From contig NZ_CP021744.1 of the NCBI RefSeq assembly GCF_002192455.1, forward strand, positions 4,993,501 through 5,057,500: 64,000 nt of DNA, written 5' to 3'. Position numbers and translations under genes: made by a program. The stretch's first letter is position 1; the number at the start of each line of letters is the position of its first letter. This DNA is from Streptomyces albireticuli (GTDB taxonomy: Bacteria; Actinomycetota; Actinomycetes; Streptomycetales; Streptomycetaceae). Below are positions 41,635 to 50,563 of this stretch, one piece after another. The notes beneath the pieces were generated by a model, which was given only the letters and a program-made list of their open reading frames with translations, made no database searches and was not told the origin of the DNA.

Positions 41635-41804
41635 TGTCTCCCCCGAGAGCGCTTCGCTGGACGTGGTGTCCATATGGCGGGGCCGGACTCACGGATACGT
41701 ACATGTGCGGAATCCGCCGCCCTGCCTACCCTCGGGTACGTCCAGCGCGGCCGGGCCCGCGTTGGTACGACCGTAACGCGTCCGTGATTTCGAGAGGTTT
41801 TCGC

Positions 41805-42785
41805 ATGACCCCCCAGAACGGCTCCGCCCCCCGTGAACCGCGCGGCCCGGTCGACTCCTCCCGCATCCCGCGCTACGCCGGCCCCGCCACCTTCGCCCGG
41901 CTGCCGCGCCTGGACGAGGTCGGCACCACCGACGTCGCCGTCGTCGGCGTGCCGTTCGACACCGGCGTCTCCTACCGCCCCGGCGCCCGCTTCGGCGGCA
42001 ACGCCATCCGCGAGGCCTCGCGCCTGCTGCGCCCGTACAACCCGGCCCAGGACGCCTCGCCCTTCGCCCTCGCGCAGGTCGCCGACGCCGGTGACATCGC
42101 CGCCAACCCGTTCAACATCGACGAGGCCGTCGAGACGATCGAGGCCGCGGCCGACGACCTGCTCGGCACCGGCGCCCGCATGATGACCCTCGGCGGCGAC
42201 CACACCATCGCCCTGCCGCTGCTGCGCTCGGTCGCCAAGAAGCACGGCCCCGTCGCCCTGCTGCACTTCGACGCGCACCTGGACACCTGGGACACCTACT
42301 TCGGCGCCGAGTACACCCACGGCACGCCGTTCCGCCGGGCCGTCGAGGAGGGCATCCTCGACACCGAGGCGCTCTCCCACGTCGGCACGCGTGGCCCGCT
42401 ATACGGCAAGAAGGACCTCACCGACGACGAGAAGATGGGCTTCGGCATCGTCACCTCGGCCGACGTGATGCGCCGGGGCGTCGACGAGATCGCCGACCAG
42501 CTGCGCCAGCGCGTCGGCGACCGCCCGCTGTACATCTCCATCGACATCGACGTCCTGGACCCGGCCCACGCGCCCGGCACCGGCACGCCGGAGGCGGGCG
42601 GCCTGACCTCCCGCGAGCTGCTGGAGATCATCCGCGGCCTGTCCTCCTGCAACCTGGTCTCCGCCGACCTGGTCGAGGTCGCCCCGGCCTACGACCACGC
42701 CGAGATCACGTCCGTGGCCGCGTCCCACGCGGCGTACGAGCTGACGACGATCATGTCGCGGCAGATCGCGGCGTCGCGCGGCTGA
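41805..42785 (+). CDS. speB: Agmatinase (ureohydrolase)
   Basis: A 326-residue manganese ureohydrolase from ATG 41805, with GAGAGG 8 bases upstream. The metal-ligand motifs are LGGDHTIALP, HFDAHLDTWD and SIDIDVLDPAHAPGTGTPE, all complete. It converts agmatine to putrescine and urea; guanidinobutyrase activity is a close alternative that sequence alone does not exclude. A strong terminator follows, so it is a single-gene transcript. The C-terminal segment EVAPAYDHAEITS closes the active site. Confidence 0.92.
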   Translation: MTPQNGSAPREPRGPVDSSRIPRYAGPATFARLPRLDEVGTTDVAVVGVPFDTGVSYRPGARFGGNAIREASRLLRPYNPAQDASPFALAQVADAGDIAANPFNIDEAVETIEAAADDLLGTGARMMTLGGDHTIALPLLRSVAKKHGPVALLHFDAHLDTWDTYFGAEYTHGTPFRRAVEEGILDTEALSHVGTRGPLYGKKDLTDDEKMGFGIVTSADVMRRGVDEIADQLRQRVGDRPLYISIDIDVLDPAHAPGTGTPEAGGLTSRELLEIIRGLSSCNLVSADLVEVAPAYDHAEITSVAASHAAYELTTIMSRQIAASRG

Positions 42786-42800
42786 CCCGCCACGCTCGTC

Positions 42801-42839
42801 GAGCGCCGGAAGGGGCCGCGCCCGGCCCTTCCGGCGCTC
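42801..42839 (+). terminator. Terminator of speB
   Basis: A perfect 14-bp stem (42801-42814 with 42826-42839) begins 16 bases after the stop codon. Confidence 0.85.
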
Positions 42840-42936
42840 CGGCATGCCGTGCGTCAAGGGCCCGTCAGGCCCGGGCCGCCCGGCGACAAGGCCCCGTAAG
42901 GACCCGGAAACCCACCGTGTCCGGGCGGTTGGCTGA

Positions 42937-42946
42937 GGTGATCACC
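42937..42946. promoter_or_regulatory. Short palindrome upstream of kdpB
   Basis: GGTGATCACC is a perfect 10-bp palindrome, flanked by GA and CACCTC, 23-32 bases before the start codon. It may be an operator; no known consensus is assigned. Confidence 0.3.
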
Positions 42947-42968
42947 CACCTCCGTCGAAGGCCACGCC

Positions 42969-45122
42969 GTGCCCCTGCACCTGCTCCCCGACCAGGACGT
43001 CACCCCGCCGCGCCCGGCCGCCCCGCCCCCGCCCGGCCGGGCCCGGCGACGCCACCGCCAGGTGGCCGGCGGGGCGCTCGACCCCAAGCTGCTCATCGCG
43101 TCCCTGCCGGACGCGGTCCGCAAGCTGCGGCCCCGGGTGATGGTCAGGAACCCGGTGATGTTCGTCGTCGAGGTGGGCTCCGTGCTCACCACGCTCTCCG
43201 CGCTGCTCGCCCCTTCCGTCTTCGCCTGGCTGATCAGCGCCTGGCTCTGGCTCACCGTCGTCTTCGCCAACCTCGCCGAGGCCGTCGCCGAGGGCCGCGG
43301 CAAGGCGCAGGCGGAGACGCTGCGCCGGACCCGCTCCGGCACCGTCGCCCGGCGGCTGCGGCGCTGGCGGGTCGGCATGGACCGGCGCGACTGGGAGGAG
43401 GAGAGGGTACCCGCCACGGAGCTCGCCCCGCAGGACTTCGTGGTCGTCACCGCCGGTGAGACCGTCCCCGGCGACGGGGAGGTCGTCGACGGCGTCGCGT
43501 CCGTCGACGAGTCCGCCGTCACCGGGGAGTCCGCCCCCGTCATCCGCGAGGCGGGCGGTGACCGCTCGGGTGTGACGGGCGGGACGAAGGTGCTCTCCGA
43601 CGGCATCGTCGTCCGCGTCACCTCCCGCCCCGGCCACACCTTCCTCGACCGCATGATCTCCCTGGTCGAGGGCACCACCCGGCAGAAGACCCCCAACGAG
43701 CTGGCCCTGAACATCCTGCTCGCCTGCCTCACCGTGATCTTCATCCTCGCCGTGGTCTCGCTCCAGCCCATGGCCGCCTGGGCCGGCGCCCCGCAGACGA
43801 TCACCGTGCTGGTCGCCCTGCTGGTGACGCTGATCCCCACCACGATCGGCGCGCTGCTCTCCGCCATCGGCATCGCCGGCATGGACCGGCTCGTCCAGCG
43901 CAACGTCCTCGCCCTGTCCGGCCGGGCGGTCGAGGCCGCCGGTGACGTCAACACCCTGCTCCTCGACAAGACCGGCACCATCACCCTCGGCAACCGGCGG
44001 GCCACCTCCTTCGTGCCCGTCCGGGGCGTGCCGCACGAGCTGCTGGCCGACGCCGCCCAGCTCGCCTCCCTCGCCGACGAGACCCCCGAGGGCCGCTCGA
44101 TCGTCGGCCTCGCCCGCAGCCACGGCATCGACCACGACGCCGCCGACTTCGCCCACGGCCGCTTCGTGCCGTTCTCCGCGCAGACCCGGATGAGCGGCGC
44201 CGACTTCGCCTACGAGGGCGAGTTCCTCCGCATCCGCAAGGGCGCGGGGAGCGCCGTCACCGCGTGGGTCGCCCGGCGCGGCGGCCAGGTCCCCACCGAG
44301 GCCGGCTGGATCGTCGACTCCATCGCCGCGGGCGGCGGCACCCCGCTGCTCGTCGCCGTCGAGGACCGGGCGGGCGCCCGGGTCCTGGGCGCCGTCCACC
44401 TCAAGGACATCGTCAAGCCCGGCATCGCGGAGCGCTTCGCCGAACTGCGCGGCATGGGCATCAGGACCGTCATGGTCACCGGCGACAACCCGCTCACCGC
44501 CCGGGCCATCGCCGCCGAGGCGGGCGTCGACGACTACCTCGCCGAGGCCACCCCCGAGCAGAAGCTGGCCCGGATCCGCGAGGAGCAGGCGGGCGGCAAC
44601 CTCGTCGCCATGACCGGCGACGGCACCAACGACGCCCCCGCCCTCGCCCAGGCCGACGTCGGCGTCGCCATGAACTCCGGCACCTCCGCCGCCAAGGAGG
44701 CCGGCAACATGGTCGACCTCGACTCCGACCCCGCCAAGCTCATCCAGATCGTCGAGGTCGGCAAGCAGCTCCTGATCACCCGTGGCGCGCTCACCACCTT
44801 CTCCATCTGCAACGACGTCGCCAAGTACTTCGCGATCGTCCCCGCCATGTTCGGCGGCGTGGCCGGCTACGAGGGCCTGGAGAAGCTCAACGTCATGGGC
44901 CTGCACAGCTCCACCTCGGCCATCGCCTCCGCGATCATCTTCAACGCGCTCGTCATCGTCGCCCTGATCCCGCTCGCCCTCCGCGGCGTCCGCTACGCCC
45001 CCGCCGGGGCGCACGCGCTGCTGCGGCGCAACCTCGGGGTGTACGGGCTCGGCGGGCTCGTCGCGCCCTTCATCGGCATCAAGCTCATCGACCTGCTGAT
45101 CCAGTACCTCCCCGGGATCTGA
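42969..45122 (+). CDS. kdpB: KdpB-type potassium-transport P-type ATPase, without kdpA/kdpC neighbours
   Basis: A 717-residue P-type ATPase from GTG 42969, with GAAGG 7 bases upstream. It is clearly KdpB: VDESAVTGESAPVIREAGGD, LVALLVTLIPTTIGALLSAIGIAGMDR, the phosphorylated Asp333 in LLLDKTGTITLGNR, TGDGTNDAPALAQADVGVAMNSGT, and SICNDVAKYFAIVPAMF. A basic insertion (ARRLRRWRVGMDRRDWEEE) is present in the actuator region. KdpB normally works only with KdpA (the K+ channel), KdpC and KdpF from the same operon. None of these flank it here: a terminator separates it from speB, and the next gene is a phytase-like protein. It is either an orphan or uses partners encoded elsewhere. Confidence 0.9.
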   Translation: MPLHLLPDQDVTPPRPAAPPPPGRARRRHRQVAGGALDPKLLIASLPDAVRKLRPRVMVRNPVMFVVEVGSVLTTLSALLAPSVFAWLISAWLWLTVVFANLAEAVAEGRGKAQAETLRRTRSGTVARRLRRWRVGMDRRDWEEERVPATELAPQDFVVVTAGETVPGDGEVVDGVASVDESAVTGESAPVIREAGGDRSGVTGGTKVLSDGIVVRVTSRPGHTFLDRMISLVEGTTRQKTPNELALNILLACLTVIFILAVVSLQPMAAWAGAPQTITVLVALLVTLIPTTIGALLSAIGIAGMDRLVQRNVLALSGRAVEAAGDVNTLLLDKTGTITLGNRRATSFVPVRGVPHELLADAAQLASLADETPEGRSIVGLARSHGIDHDAADFAHGRFVPFSAQTRMSGADFAYEGEFLRIRKGAGSAVTAWVARRGGQVPTEAGWIVDSIAAGGGTPLLVAVEDRAGARVLGAVHLKDIVKPGIAERFAELRGMGIRTVMVTGDNPLTARAIAAEAGVDDYLAEATPEQKLARIREEQAGGNLVAMTGDGTNDAPALAQADVGVAMNSGTSAAKEAGNMVDLDSDPAKLIQIVEVGKQLLITRGALTTFSICNDVAKYFAIVPAMFGGVAGYEGLEKLNVMGLHSSTSAIASAIIFNALVIVALIPLALRGVRYAPAGAHALLRRNLGVYGLGGLVAPFIGIKLIDLLIQYLPGI

Positions 45123-45266
45123 CGCCGCCGGGCCGGGGGCGTACGGGCGCGCACCGGAAATTCGCACGGACGTCTCCGTCACTCCGCCGGGAGTCCTTCC
45201 GGCCCCTCCGCCGGACCCCTACCGTCGGCCGCAGCCGGTTCAGGGCCGTACACAGGAGGGGCAGCC

Positions 45267-46310
45267 GTGCGCATCCGACCCGCGCTCGTCACCGTCACCG
45301 CCGGCGCGCTGCTGGCGGCCGCCCAGGCGGCCGGCCCGGCCGCCGCCGCGCCGCCCTCGCGCGCCTGCTCCCCGTACGTCCGGATCGACGGCTACGGCGA
45401 CGGCCTCGACAAGACCACGTTCGAGGGCTCCTACGTGGGCAACCTCTCCGGCCTCGCCACCGACACCGACGGCACGGTCGCCGCCCTCTCCGACCGCTCC
45501 CGGCTCTTCGCCCTGGACGTCCGGCGGGGGCCCACCGCCGCCCGGCCCGTACGCGCCCTGGCGCTCGCCGACGAGCAGGGCGGCGAGCTCGACGCCGAGG
45601 CCCTCGCCGTCGACCGCGACGGCACCCGGCTGATCGCCTCCGAGACCGAGCCGTCCGTCCGCCGCCACACCCGCGACGGGACCCTCCTCGGGCGGCTGCC
45701 CGTCCCCGGCGCGCTGCGGCCCGCCCCGGCCGGCCGGGCCCTGCCCAACCAGACCTTCGAGGGCCTCACCCTCCGGCCCGGCGGCCGGACCCTGCTCGCC
45801 GCGATGGAGGGGCCGCTGGCCGGGGACGGGCGGATGGTCCGGTTCCAGACGTGGCAGCGGCCCCGTACGGGCCCGGGCGCCCCGGAATTCCGGCTCGGCC
45901 CGCAGTACGGCTACCCCGTCGACCCCGGCCTCGGCGTCTCCGAGGTCGCGGAGGCGGGCGACGGCCGGCTGCTGGTCCTGGAGCGCGGGTTCACGGCCGG
46001 GGTGGGGAACACGGTGCGGCTGTACCTCGCGGACGCGCGCGGCGCGAGCGACACGTCCGGCGTGGAGACGCTGCCGGGCGGGCCCGGCACCCGGCCGGTC
46101 GGCAAGCGGCTGCTGGCGGATCTGGGGGAGTGCCCTTCGCTGGGCGCGCCGGCGAAGCAGCCGCAGCGGAATCCGCTCCTGGACAACGTGGAGGGGGTGG
46201 CGGTGCTGGGGTGGGGGCCGGGGGGTCCGCGGCTGCTTCTTGTCAGTGACGACAACGGGAGTGTGCGGCAGACGACGCGGTTGTACGGGCTGAGGGTGCG
46301 GCTGCCGTGA
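45267..46310 (+). CDS. Secreted phytase-like / esterase-like protein
   Basis: A 347-residue protein from GTG 45267 behind AGGAGGGG. The signal peptide ends in AQAAGPAAAAP. The remainder is a beta-propeller-like repeat structure of the family described as 'esterase-like activity of phytase': GLATDTDGTVAALSDRSRLFAL, ELDAEALAVDRDGTRLIASETEPSV, TFEGLTLRPGGRTLLAAMEG, and near the end DNVEGVAVLGWGPGGPRLLLVSDDNGS. The acidic residues in these strands are likely calcium ligands. The substrate is unknown, possibly phosphate esters. The gene is followed by a large palindromic repeat. Confidence 0.8.
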   Translation: MRIRPALVTVTAGALLAAAQAAGPAAAAPPSRACSPYVRIDGYGDGLDKTTFEGSYVGNLSGLATDTDGTVAALSDRSRLFALDVRRGPTAARPVRALALADEQGGELDAEALAVDRDGTRLIASETEPSVRRHTRDGTLLGRLPVPGALRPAPAGRALPNQTFEGLTLRPGGRTLLAAMEGPLAGDGRMVRFQTWQRPRTGPGAPEFRLGPQYGYPVDPGLGVSEVAEAGDGRLLVLERGFTAGVGNTVRLYLADARGASDTSGVETLPGGPGTRPVGKRLLADLGECPSLGAPAKQPQRNPLLDNVEGVAVLGWGPGGPRLLLVSDDNGSVRQTTRLYGLRVRLP

Positions 46311-46330
46311 CGTTCGGGGCGCCGCTGCGC

Positions 46331-46508
46331 GGGGCTTTTCCCCAGCCCCGCCCCTTCCCGATACCGGGGCTCCGCCCCGGACCCCGGTCCTCAAGCGCCG
46401 GACGGGCTGATTTCAGCCCGTCCGGCGCTTGAGGACACCGCGCGGAGCGCGGAAAGGGGGTCCGGGGGCTTGCCCCCGGTTACGGGAAGGGGCGGGGCTG
46501 GGGAAAGT
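46331..46508. repeat. Large extragenic palindromic repeat element
   Basis: A nested, nearly symmetric inverted repeat of about 178 bases between two genes. The outer arms share a 23-bp perfect match (CCAGCCCCGCCCCTTCCCG and its complement), and the inner arms are a perfect 24-bp stem (46387-46410 with 46413-46436) that includes TCCTCAAGCGCCGGACGGGC. The inner sequence block also occurs at 31701-31720. It can act as a terminator, but its length and sequence reuse mark it as a dispersed Streptomyces repeat. Confidence 0.88.
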
Positions 46509-46542
46509 CCCTCCACGCCCGCCCCCACTTTGTTGCCGCGGG

Positions 46543-49500
46543 ATGAAATCCGCAGCCCACGGCGTTGGGCCGTCCGTGGCAGAGGACAGCGGAAACCCCC
46601 GCAAGGCGACGGAACCGATCCGACAAGGCTGGGCCAGGCGACTCGCACGGTACTGCTGGCGCTACCGCCGCACCGTGCTGCTCGCCCTCGGCTCCTCACT
46701 GGGCGGCATGGCCGTCATGGCCCTGGTCCCGCTCATACCCAAGCTGATCATCGACGACGTCATCGGCGCCGGCGACCGCCCCCTCGCCCCCTGGGCGACG
46801 CTCCTCATAGCCGCCGCGGTCGTCGTCTACGGCCTGACCTACCTCCGCCGCTACTACGGCGGCCGCCTCGCCCTCGACGTCCAGCACGACCTGCGGACCG
46901 AGATGTACGCCTCGATCGCCCGCCTCGACGGCCGGCGCCAGGACGACCTCTCCACCGGCCAGGTCGTCGGCCGGGGCACCAGCGACCTCCAGCTGGTGCA
47001 GAGCCTCCTCTTCATGCTGCCGATGATGATCGGCAACGTCCTGCTGTTCGTGATCTCACTGATCGTCATGGTGAGCCTCTCCCCGCTGCTCACGGTCATC
47101 GCCCTCGCCGTGGCACCCGCCCTGTGGTTCCTCGCCCAGCGCAGCCGCACCACGCTCTTCCCCGCCACCTGGTACGCCCAGGGGCAGGCGGCGGCCGTCG
47201 CGGGCGTCGTGGACGGGGCCGTCACCGGTGTCCGCGTCGTGAAGGGCTTCGGCCAGGAGGAGCAGGAGGCCGGCAAGCTCCGCGTGGTGAGCCGCCGCCT
47301 CTTCGCGGGCCGGCTGCGCACCGTCCGGCTCAACTCCCGCTACACCCCGGCCCTCCAGGCCGTGCCCTCCCTCGGCCAGGTCGCCATGCTGGCGGTCGGC
47401 GGCTGGATGGCCACGCGCGGGCAGATCACCCTCGGCACCTTCGTCGCCTTCTCCACCTATCTGGCGCAGCTCGTCGGTCCGGTGCGGATGCTCACGATGA
47501 TGCTGACCGTCGGCCAGCAGGCCCGCGCCGGCGTGGAGCGGGTCTTCGAGCTGATCGACACCGAGCCGGTCGTCGAGGAGCGGCCGGGCGCCCACGCGCT
47601 GCCCGACGACGCGCCCGCCACCGTCGAGTTCGACGACGTCACCTTCGGCTACGACCCCGGCCGGCCCGTCCTCGACGGCTTCTCGCTGCGCATCGAGCCC
47701 GGGGAGACCGTCGCCGTCGTCGGCGCGTCCGGCAGCGGCAAGTCGACCGTCGCGCTGCTCCTGCCGCGCTTCTACGACGCCACCGGCGGCGCCGTCCGGG
47801 TCGGCGGCCACGACGTGCGCGACCTGACGCTGCCCTCGCTGCGGGCCGCGATCGGGCTGGTGCCCGAGGACAGCTTCCTGTTCTCCGCGAGCATCGCCGA
47901 CAACATCGCCTACGGGCACCCCGAGGCCACCGCCGAGCAGATCCAGGCCGCCGCCCGGGCCGCCCAGGCCGACGGCTTCATCTCCCGGCTGCCCGACGGC
48001 TACGACACCGAGGTCGGCGAGCAGGGCCTCTCCCTCTCCGGCGGCCAGCGCCAGCGCATCGCGCTCGCCCGCGCCATCCTCACCGACCCCCGGCTGCTCC
48101 TCCTCGACGACGCGACGTCCGCGGTCGACGCCCGGGTCGAGCACGAGATCCACGAGACGCTGCGCGCGGTCACCGCGGACCGCACGACGCTGCTCATCGC
48201 CCACCGGGCCTCGACGCTGGCCCTGGCCGACCGGATCGCCGTCCTCGACAACGGGCGGCTGGCCGACCTCGGCACGGCGGAGGAGCTGGAGGAGCGCAGC
48301 GAGCTCTACCGCAGACTGCTGACCGACCCGGAGGAGCTGGCCGGGGTGCGCAAGGACCCCGCGGGCCAGGCGCTCGCGGGGTCCTTCGGCGGGGAGTCCG
48401 CGATCGGCGGGACGCTCGTCGCGGAGCCCCTGGAGGAGACCGGGGTCCCGGACGACGCCCCCGCGTCCGCGCCGCGCCCCCGCAAGCGCACCGTGGTCGA
48501 CGGCGTCACCCCGTCCCTGTGGGTCCGTACCGGGGACGGCGCGCCCGCCGACCTCGCCGGGATGCCGGCCACGCCCGAGCTGCTCGCCAAGGTGGCCGCG
48601 CTGCCGCCCGCGACCGACACGCCCGACGTCGACGAGGAGCGCGCCGCCCGGCCCGAGAAGGAGTTCGGGCTGCGGCAGCTGCTGCGCGGCTTCGGCGGCC
48701 CCCTCGCCCTGAGCCTGCTGCTGGTGGCCCTGGACGCGGTCGCGGGGTTGCTGCTGCCGGTCCTCATCCGGCACGGCATCGACCAGGGCGTCCAGCGCCT
48801 GGCGCTCGGCGCGGTGTGGGTGGCCTCCGGCCTCGCCCTGCTGGTCGTGGTCGGCCAGTGGGCCGCGCAGGTCGCGGAGACCCGGCTCACCGGCCGCACC
48901 GGCGAGCGCGTGCTCTACGCCCTGCGGGTGAAGATCTTCGCCCAGCTCCAGCGGCTGGGCCTCGACTACTACGAGCGCGAGCTCACCGGCAAGATCATGA
49001 CCCGGATGACGACGGACGTGGACGCCCTGTCCTCGTTCCTCCAGACCGGGCTCGTGACCGCCGTCGTCTCCGTCCTCACCTTCTTCGGCATACTCGTCGC
49101 CCTGCTGGTCATCGACGTCGGCCTGGCCCTCGTCGTCTTCGCGACCCTGCCGCTGCTCGTGATCGGCACCGTCGTCTTCCGCCGGCAGAGCGTCAAGGCC
49201 TACGAGCTCGCCCGCGAGCGTGTCGGCCTCGTCAACGCCGACCTCCAGGAGAGCGTCGCCGGCCTCCGCATCGTGCAGGCCTTCCGCCGCGAGGCGGCCG
49301 ACGGGCGGCGGTTCGCCGAGCGCAGCGACGCCTACCGGCGGGCGCGGGTGCGCGGCCAGTGGCTGATCTCGGTGTACTTCCCGTTCGTGCAGCTGCTGTC
49401 GTCCGTGGCGGCGGCCGCGGTGCTCATCGTCGGCGCGGACCGGGTGGGCGCCGGCACCCTGACGGCGGGCGCCCTGGTGGCGTACCTGCTCTACATCGAC

Positions 49501-50385
49501 CTGTTCTTCGCGCCCGTCCAGCAGCTCTCGCAGGTCTTCGACGGCTACCAGCAGGCGACCGTCTCCCTCGGCCGGATCCGGGACCTGCTGCGCGAGCCGA
49601 CGACCACCCCGCCCGCGACGCGGCCGCGCGCGGTGACGGAGCTCCGCGGCGCGGTGGCCTTCGAGGACGTCCACTTCCACTACGGGGACGGCGAGCGGGC
49701 CCTCGCGGGCATCGACCTCACCGTCCCGGCCGGGCAGACCGTGGCCTTCGTCGGCGAGACGGGCGCGGGGAAGTCCACGCTGGTCAAGCTGGTGGCGCGG
49801 TTCTACGACCCGACGTCGGGCACCGTCCGCGTCGACGGGCACGACCTGCGGGAGCTGGACGCCACGGCCTACCGGCACCGGCTGGGCGTGGTCCCGCAGG
49901 AGCCCTACCTCTTCCCCGGCACGGTCCGCGACGCCATCGCCTACGGGCGGCCGGACGCCTCCGACGCCGAGGTCGAGGCCGCGGCGCGGGCGGTCGGCGC
50001 GCACGACATGATCGCCACTCTCGACGGCGGCTATCTGCACACCGTCGCCGAGCGGGGCCGCAACCTCTCGGCCGGGCAGCGGCAGTTGATCGCGCTGGCC
50101 CGCGCCGAGCTGGTCGACCCGGACGTCCTGCTGCTCGACGAGGCCACGGCGGCCCTGGACCTGGCCACCGAGGCGCTGGTCAACCAGGCCACCGAGAAGC
50201 TGGCGGGCCGGCGCACCACGCTGGTCGTCGCGCACCGGCTGACGACCGCGGCCCGCGCGGACCGCGTCGTGGTCCTGGACCGCGGCCGGGTGGTGGAGGA
50301 CGGCACGCACGACGAACTGCTGGCCCTGGACGGGCGGTACGCCGTGCTGTGGCGGACGTTCACGGGCGAGGCGATCGCGGCGTAG
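46543..50385 (+). CDS. Fused two-unit ABC exporter (TMD-NBD-TMD-NBD)
   Basis: A protein of about 1280 residues that joins two MsbA/Lmr-type half-transporters. Unit 1 has six helices, then an NBD with Walker A GASGSGKST (about residue 394), signature LSLSGGQRQR and Walker B LLLLDDATSAVD. Unit 2 has six helices, then Walker A GETGAGKST (about residue 1071), signature LSAGQRQL and Walker B LLLDEATAALD. NBD1 has Asp instead of the catalytic Glu, and NBD2's signature is non-standard. Both changes fall in the same composite ATP site, so one site is degenerate. It likely exports a lipid or drug; a linker of about 100 Pro/Ala-rich residues joins the halves. The start is uncertain (GTG 46576 is an alternative); neither has a good ribosome site. 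Confidence 0.88.
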   Translation: MKSAAHGVGPSVAEDSGNPRKATEPIRQGWARRLARYCWRYRRTVLLALGSSLGGMAVMALVPLIPKLIIDDVIGAGDRPLAPWATLLIAAAVVVYGLTYLRRYYGGRLALDVQHDLRTEMYASIARLDGRRQDDLSTGQVVGRGTSDLQLVQSLLFMLPMMIGNVLLFVISLIVMVSLSPLLTVIALAVAPALWFLAQRSRTTLFPATWYAQGQAAAVAGVVDGAVTGVRVVKGFGQEEQEAGKLRVVSRRLFAGRLRTVRLNSRYTPALQAVPSLGQVAMLAVGGWMATRGQITLGTFVAFSTYLAQLVGPVRMLTMMLTVGQQARAGVERVFELIDTEPVVEERPGAHALPDDAPATVEFDDVTFGYDPGRPVLDGFSLRIEPGETVAVVGASGSGKSTVALLLPRFYDATGGAVRVGGHDVRDLTLPSLRAAIGLVPEDSFLFSASIADNIAYGHPEATAEQIQAAARAAQADGFISRLPDGYDTEVGEQGLSLSGGQRQRIALARAILTDPRLLLLDDATSAVDARVEHEIHETLRAVTADRTTLLIAHRASTLALADRIAVLDNGRLADLGTAEELEERSELYRRLLTDPEELAGVRKDPAGQALAGSFGGESAIGGTLVAEPLEETGVPDDAPASAPRPRKRTVVDGVTPSLWVRTGDGAPADLAGMPATPELLAKVAALPPATDTPDVDEERAARPEKEFGLRQLLRGFGGPLALSLLLVALDAVAGLLLPVLIRHGIDQGVQRLALGAVWVASGLALLVVVGQWAAQVAETRLTGRTGERVLYALRVKIFAQLQRLGLDYYERELTGKIMTRMTTDVDALSSFLQTGLVTAVVSVLTFFGILVALLVIDVGLALVVFATLPLLVIGTVVFRRQSVKAYELARERVGLVNADLQESVAGLRIVQAFRREAADGRRFAERSDAYRRARVRGQWLISVYFPFVQLLSSVAAAAVLIVGADRVGAGTLTAGALVAYLLYIDLFFAPVQQLSQVFDGYQQATVSLGRIRDLLREPTTTPPATRPRAVTELRGAVAFEDVHFHYGDGERALAGIDLTVPAGQTVAFVGETGAGKSTLVKLVARFYDPTSGTVRVDGHDLRELDATAYRHRLGVVPQEPYLFPGTVRDAIAYGRPDASDAEVEAAARAVGAHDMIATLDGGYLHTVAERGRNLSAGQRQLIALARAELVDPDVLLLDEATAALDLATEALVNQATEKLAGRRTTLVVAHRLTTAARADRVVVLDRGRVVEDGTHDELLALDGRYAVLWRTFTGEAIAA

Positions 50386-50445
50386 CGGGCGGTGGCCGGC
50401 CGCCCGGCGGAGCGCGGGGCGGTGGCCGACAGATCAGGAGAAAGA

Positions 50446-50480
50446 GACCAGCCGACCGGTATTCGACCGGTCGGCTGGTC
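50446..50480 (+). terminator. Terminator of the ABC exporter gene
   Basis: A perfect 15-bp stem (50446-50460 with 50466-50480) and an ATTCG loop lie 60 bases after the stop codon. Confidence 0.85.
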
Positions 50481-50563
50481 AGTTGATATGCCTGAGGGTC
50501 TGGTGCAGCCGATGTCCACCCCGATAGGTTCACGGCGGACTTTGTGAACCCAGGGGAGGGCGA

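Noticed and set aside
46470..50486. 1338-codon frame overlapping the ABC exporter in another phase, and a 1084-codon antisense frame
   Set aside because: No domain content, extreme Arg/Pro composition; the ABC exporter frame has complete transporter motifs.
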